A stretch of DNA of 64,000 bases from Pleurostoma richardsiae (Eukaryota; Ascomycota; Sordariomycetes; Calosphaeriales; Pleurostomataceae): positions 372,001-436,000 of the forward strand of contig JANBVO010000016.1 in NCBI GenBank assembly GCA_030052745.1. Direction: 5' to 3'. Positions 59,477 through 64,000 of this stretch are shown here, in pieces. Made by a program: the position numbers and the translations under genes. Numbering within the stretch: position 1 is the stretch's first letter; the number at the start of each line of letters is the position of its first letter. The notes beneath the pieces were generated by a model, which saw nothing but the letters and a program-made list of their open reading frames with translations, was not told the origin of the DNA and searched no databases.

Positions 59477-62400
59477 CTAGTATAGAGACAGTCGCTCTAA
59501 GGGTCCTATGATGCTTCGTAATTCCTCCCTCCTCCCCTCCTCAACCATGCGTTGCATACCCTCTAGCCACGCTTCGGCTGAACCCTCACCTCCGCGTGCC
59601 TTGTCTCTATCCTGTTCTACTCTCTTCGTCCAAAAGTCGACCAACCTGCCGAATTTATCATATGGTAACTGTTCACTGAACATCGCCCAACTGTCCACCA
59701 CCCTCCTTGCCTCCACCTCGTTGATCTCAAACCATTCATCATGCTTCCCACCCTTTCCACCGTTCCTCGTCCGACACCTTCCGCACGGGGGGTGGGCCTC
59801 AACGTGTCGTACAGGTTGCAGCGTCGTGTGTACGAGCCTTTCAAGCCGCTCGGCCGCGCAGGGGACGCGTACGCGGAAGACCTCTGTGACAGGATGGCCG
59901 CAATCGGTTGCCCAGCGCGCGAGGCGGCGGTCGACGGGGTCAGGATGTAGCCAGGGCCGGGGCTTGACGACATCGTCTGTGTAGCCGATCTTGAGGAACC
60001 CGGGCGCGGAGGCGCGGGAGTAGGCATAGATGTAGCCGGGACGGCGATGTCTAGGTGAGACAGTCTGGGTGAGCAGGTTGAGGAGCCTTTTGAATCGTGG
60101 AAGGGGGTCGATCTGCGCATATGGGATAAAGGGATAGATTGGTCGAACGACCGGTATGGGAGACGGGCATGCAACGCTGTGATTCTGAATCTGAGACTCG
60201 TCCGCGTCGTCACTGATGTCGAGGAGGCTTAGCAGCTCCGTCGGAAATTCGTCCTGCTCTCCTTCCGTGCTCTCGGATGGAACGTCTGGCTGCTGCAAGT
60301 CCTGATGTTGAATTTGCACAGCCTCTTCATCCAAGCCATCTGTATCCCTCTGGCTACCTTCAACGCCATCTTCGTTGGCGCTGTGGTCCTCGTTGTCACC
60401 ACCCCGCTCGCTGCCCTCGTTGTCACCCCGTGTAACTCTTTCGCTTTCATCTTCACCGCCATCTGGGGAGGATTGAACGAGTACCGCCGGATCTCCTTCG
60501 TCATCATTATTGCTTACCGGGTCAATCACCACGAAAGAATCATGTCCAGGACTGTTATGTGAGGTGGGGGCTTCTAATTCCGGGCCGGGCTCTCGTGTCG
60601 ATACCGACCGCACCTCCGCATTGAGTGCTGAATTGGGTACAGGTTGTGCATGTTGTACAGCTTGTACATGTTGTACGGCTTGCTCGGGTTGCACGGGTTG
60701 TATAGGCGGCACGGGTGGTACAGGCAGTACAGGTTGTACAGGCAGTACAGATNNNNNNNNNNNNNNNNNNNNNNNNNNNNNNNNNNNNNNNNNNNNNNNN
60801 NNNNNNNNNNNNNNNNNNNNNNNNNNNNNNNNNNNNNNNNNNNNNNNNNNGTTGTACTGGTTGTACTGGTTGTACTGGTTGTACTGGTTGTACTGGTTGT
60901 ACTGGTTGTACTGGTTGTACTGGTTGTACTGGTTGTACCGGTTGTACTGGTTGTACTGGTTGTACGGGCTGTACGGGCTGTACGGGCTGTACAGGTTGTT
61001 GCACAGCTTGCACCGGTTGTACTTCTGGACAGTCTCCCGTCCCAGATTGACTCCTTCCCAGTAGCTCACCTCTAACATTGACAGGCCCCGGGGCAGTGTT
61101 CTCGGCGGAAGACTCGGCCGCGAGACCATGTGCGGTACTACGGGGTCGCGATAGAGGTATGTTCCTGTCGAGTGTTTGTAGCGCAACGCGATTAGTTGCC
61201 GAAGAGGTTTCCGGCTGAGCTAAGACATGTTGTTGGGCCAAGGCCGTTGTTGTGGTATTGGGGGTTGTGGAGGGGCCGACCGCCCCAGGATTGTGAGTCC
61301 CTTGTGGCACCGGACGGTGCTGGGTGGCGGTTGTCGATATATAGGATGGACCCGTGATATTCCCAGGAGGCGGACCCGGTAGATGATGCGCCGAGTTGAC
61401 AGCTGTTTGAGATGTGTGTGCTATGTTGCTACTGGACGCTCCCGGCTGCGTCACTTGATCGCGGTATACTGCGAACGTAGCCCTAGATGGCTGCGGCTGC
61501 TGATAGCTTGAGGATGGCAGTGGTTGTTGGTATTGTGACGCGGGCTGTGCTTGCTGATATTGCAGTACTGGCTGCGGTTGCTGATAATTTGAGACTGGCT
61601 GTTGTTGTTGGTATTGTGGCGTGGGTTGTGGTTGCTGATACTGTGGTACTGACTGTGGTTGTTGATGATTCGAGGTCGGCTGTGGTTGTTGGTATTGTGG
61701 TACTGCCTGCGGTTGCTGATAGTTTGGGGTGGCCTGTGGTTGGCTCTGTGGTGCTGGTTGCTGTTGTTGATAACTCGAAACTGGCAGCGGTTGTTGGTAT
61801 AGTGCTGATGGCTGCGGTGGCTGATAATTCGAAGTTGCTTGTGATTGGTATTGCGGTGCTGCCTGTGGCCGCTGGTAGTTTGAGACTGATTGTGGTTGTT
61901 GGTATTGTGCCGATGGCTGTGGTTGATGGTACTGCGGCGTGGGTTGTGCTTGCTGATATGGTGCCGCTGCCGGTGGTCGCTGGTACTGTGGTGTGGGCTG
62001 TGGCTGTTGATATTGTGATGCTGCCGGCACTTGCTGATCGTTCGAGACTGGTTGTGGTTGTTGGTATTGTGGCGCTGCCTGTGGTTGCTGGTAATTCGAG
62101 GTCGGTTGCGAATAGCTTTGTGACGATGGTTGTGGTTGCTGGTAATTCGGCGTTGGCTGTAGTTGTTGGTATTGTGACGATGGCTGTGGTTGTTGATACT
62201 GTAGCGCTGGCTGCGTATGCTGCTGAGCCCCTACACCAGAAGCGGAACCGGAAAGAGAGGACGAGTCGTAAACGAAGTCAGAAAGTGTCGAGTCCGGTGT
62301 GGCATGGTCACCATTATCATCATAACCTTCTCGGTCAGAGCCATCACTATCCGAATTGTCCCCCACATGCAGCTGCTGCTCAGCACGTACCTGCTGGAGG

Positions 62401-62864
62401 ATCAGCTCCCAGCATTGCATCGTCAAGCGTTCCGGCACAGTGTGGCATCTGGTATGATCGAGGCCATGTGCCTTGAGGTATTCGTCCCATAGCCTCTCGG
62501 TCCACTTCCGGTAAAAGCTACTAGCCTGCGTTTGGTGCCAGCCAGTGATGCCGCAGACAACGCAACGGGAGAGGTCCCTAAGCAGACTATCGGTTTGCGG
62601 AGAGGGGATGTCGTTGTGCAGCAACTGGTAGATCAAGATCGGTCGCTGAGACTGGTTGCCCCGGTTGATGGGTCTTGAACAGTGGGGTGCGTTATAAGCA
62701 TACGGAGCATACGCGAGGCAGCGATGCTCGGATGATATGCCGAAAAGACCGTATATGTGCTCCGCAGAGTAGAAGCGGCACCCCGGAGCAGCAGTGTTTT
62801 TTTGCAGGTAGGTGGAGGTCGACTCGGTCATATTTGAGTTGTCATGGTCTGTGACACTGGTCAC
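59477..62864 (-). CDS. repeat-rich GIY-YIG (T5orf172/DUF1766) protein, interrupted by assembly gap
   Basis: The N-terminal part (from 62864) has a Cys/His-containing region ([16 protein letters not shown] and [11 protein letters not shown]), an acidic stretch, then about 250 residues of QYQQPQP-type repeats, a Ser/Pro region, and VQP tripeptide repeats that run into the N's. After the gap another frame continues VQP repeats, an acidic linker, and a C-terminal domain [36 protein letters not shown] typical of T5orf172, a nuclease-fold domain. The frames on the two sides differ, so the written gap length is not the real one; the gene is likely whole in the genome. The function of fungal members is unknown; they are often numerous and variable. 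Confidence 0.85.
60645..61021. repeat. 9-bp minisatellite encoding VQP repeats, flanking the gap
   Basis: Tandem GTTGTACTG units on the + strand (CAGTACAAC on the coding strand) form near-perfect copies at 60851-60960 and degenerate copies on the other side. Read in the gene's frame they give Val-Gln-Pro. The repeat is the probable cause of the assembly gap, and its copy number is unknown. Confidence 0.92.
60753..60850. other. assembly gap (98 N)
   Basis: A run of N's lies within the minisatellite. Its stated length is not reliable, since the coding frames on either side do not agree across it. Confidence 0.99.
61480..62215. repeat. Gln/Pro-rich coding repeat (QYQQPQP type)
   Basis: Imperfect tandem coding repeats of about 10-14 residues, each with a core such as QYQQPQP or NYQQPQA, alternate with short variable spacers. 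They form a low-complexity linker in the GIY-YIG protein that could drive self-association. Copies differ at synonymous and non-synonymous sites, so the array is older than the minisatellite. Confidence 0.9.
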
Positions 62865-63463
62865 GCTCTTCTCAGGCGGATAATGGATGATAGAAGCTCT
62901 TCATGGTATCAAGACGGGCAGATCACTGGCCATTTGTAATACTGTCAGTCTCTGGTACCATCTGTTCTCGGGTCTCTTCCCTGGTATGGCCGACAGGGCG
63001 GCCTCTTCCCGGCCAAGAAGCCGGCATGTATCGCCTGCATCAAGCTTGTTCGGAAACAACCAACACGGTGTTTGAAAGGGTGTGGTAATGTAGAGTATTG
63101 GACAGGCCCCTTCTTTGCTGTCGTCCTCAGGCCACGGGATGTGGTTAAGCTAAGGATTGGGATTGTCTGCCTCGCGAAAAGAATGGCATGCTGTATGATT
63201 TGAACATGCTTCAACGGTATCGTACAATAGATATCTAGTAATGAATGCTATGTTATCTTTATTTCCTCGGGCTGCGTCTAACCAAATCCTTGGCCGAGCT
63301 CTACACATGGACAGTCACCTTTTAGCCGGCTTCTCGATGGCCATAGGTGATGAGACTCGCTCGAGCGCCGCGGGCGCAACCCGGCAACCCGGTCCAATCG
63401 ATTAGCACATTCATCACACCTATCGCGTCAGGCCCCTCCCGCTAGCCCGACGAATCATGCAGG
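62865..63463. other. intergenic, promoter side of GIY-YIG gene
   Basis: I find no recognisable coding frame. This is the 5' flank of the GIY-YIG gene, with the stop of an unassigned frame at the far edge. Confidence 0.5.
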
Positions 63464-63943
63464 CTATGCCTCGAGAATCTGCAGTTGGTTCCAGAACAGC
63501 CAGGATATGGGGTGGCTCAGTGCGGGTGTGATGGGTGATGCCTTGTATTGCGAGGCATTCTCGTCTCCGTTCCAGTTGGCAAGCGAGTGCGCGACCAATA
63601 GCAGTCTAAAATTAGACACCGAGCACCATTCAGATAACCCCCATGCGGGAGTGCGGAGATGCTGGGCCGTATCACGATGATGCTTGAGGGCTGAACTAGG
63701 TTGCATGCTGCGAACGACCGCCCGAGTGGGCCGGCCCGCAGTTATCCTCATAGAGCGAGTTCCTTTCGCCGATGCGGTTATCAATTCATTCTCTAAAGCT
63801 ATTCGGTTCAGCCGGCCAATTACTGTTTCATAGCTTGCATACCCGCAGCTGTCTTCTTTTAGCCATTCGCGGAGGACGCGCCCTACAGCTGTGATTGGCC
63901 TTCCAAATGGCCTGAAACGCAACAAGAAGTTACCGACATCCAT
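63464..63943 (-). CDS. unassigned frame of 159 residues
   Basis: An open frame begins MDVGNFLLRFRPFGRP and contains GYASYETVIGRLNRIALENE, which has even, protein-like composition, then becomes less ordered. I cannot place it in a family. It may be a real short gene, the edge of a larger one running past the window, or a remnant. No intron signals or partner domains help. Confidence 0.3.
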   Translation of the reverse strand: MDVGNFLLRFRPFGRPITAVGRVLREWLKEDSCGYASYETVIGRLNRIALENELITASAKGTRSMRITAGRPTRAVVRSMQPSSALKHHRDTAQHLRTPAWGLSEWCSVSNFRLLLVAHSLANWNGDENASQYKASPITPALSHPISWLFWNQLQILEA

Positions 63944-64000
63944 TTTCTGCAGGAGACCTGATGAATTAGAATGGTTCTAAGGAGAAAGAATTGGAGCAGG

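Noticed and set aside
60753-60850. CRISPR-like array around the gap
   Set aside because: The repeats are contiguous 9-bp units without spacers and are coding; the host is a fungus.
60510-61064. + strand frame across the gap rich in Cys-Thr-Gly repeats
   Set aside because: It is the opposite-strand translation of the VQP minisatellite and contains the N's; it is not an independent protein.
61487-62476. 329-residue + strand frame of Val/Ala repeats
   Set aside because: It is antisense to the Gln/Pro coding repeat of the GIY-YIG gene, and its hydrophobic pattern comes only from the repeat.

Overview
The window looks like an accessory stretch of a filamentous ascomycete genome (Pezizomycotina, perhaps a sordariomycete). 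The evidence is many short introns (about 45-95 bp) with GTRAGT-type donors, several fungal Zn2Cys6 regulators, ENT-kaurene-oxidase-like P450s, fungal MFS transporters and a fungal GIY-YIG (T5orf172/DUF1766) protein. I see no rRNA, tRNA or CRISPR. There is one assembly gap (N's at 60753-60850).

Layout. 0.7-5 kb: a salicylate-hydroxylase-like FAD monooxygenase and a Zn2Cys6 factor on the + strand. 5.5-12 kb: two MFS transporters of the same type on either side of a phytanoyl-CoA-dioxygenase-like (PhyH) enzyme. 12-15 kb: a broken GH78 alpha-L-rhamnosidase. 16.8-25.8 kb: a SnoaL-like protein, a DHA2-type MFS pump, a triosephosphate-isomerase paralogue, an SDR and a P450, all on the - strand. 25.8-28.8 kb: about 3 kb with no recognisable gene. 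28.8-34.4 kb: a two-domain VOC protein divergent from a second P450, then a bZIP/DUF3425 regulator. 35-39 kb: a degraded alpha/beta hydrolase and a degraded acyl-CoA synthetase. 39.6-48.4 kb: an intact ten-exon Baeyer-Villiger-type monooxygenase and two convergent Zn2Cys6 factors. 49.4-54.5 kb: an aldehyde-dehydrogenase-like protein with no catalytic cysteine and a C-terminal membrane segment, a cupin, and an intact fumarylacetoacetase. 54.6-59.3 kb: a C2H2 + Zn2Cys6 hybrid regulator and a LigB-type extradiol dioxygenase. 59.5-62.9 kb: a repeat-rich GIY-YIG protein.

How it may work. No PKS, NRPS, terpene synthase or other backbone enzyme is visible. Most of the genes encode oxygenases, hydrolases, transporters and regulators. 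The set FAD hydroxylase, extradiol ring-cleavage enzyme, ALDH-like protein, fumarylacetoacetase, cupin, VOC and BVMO reads best as a catabolic or detoxification island for an aromatic or terpenoid compound; the GH78 remnant hints at a plant glycoside. This pathway is inference. Three members (GH78, hydrolase, acyl-CoA synthetase) are broken while their neighbours are intact, so the island may be eroding. Exon joins were worked out by hand from reading frame, splice signals and family similarity.
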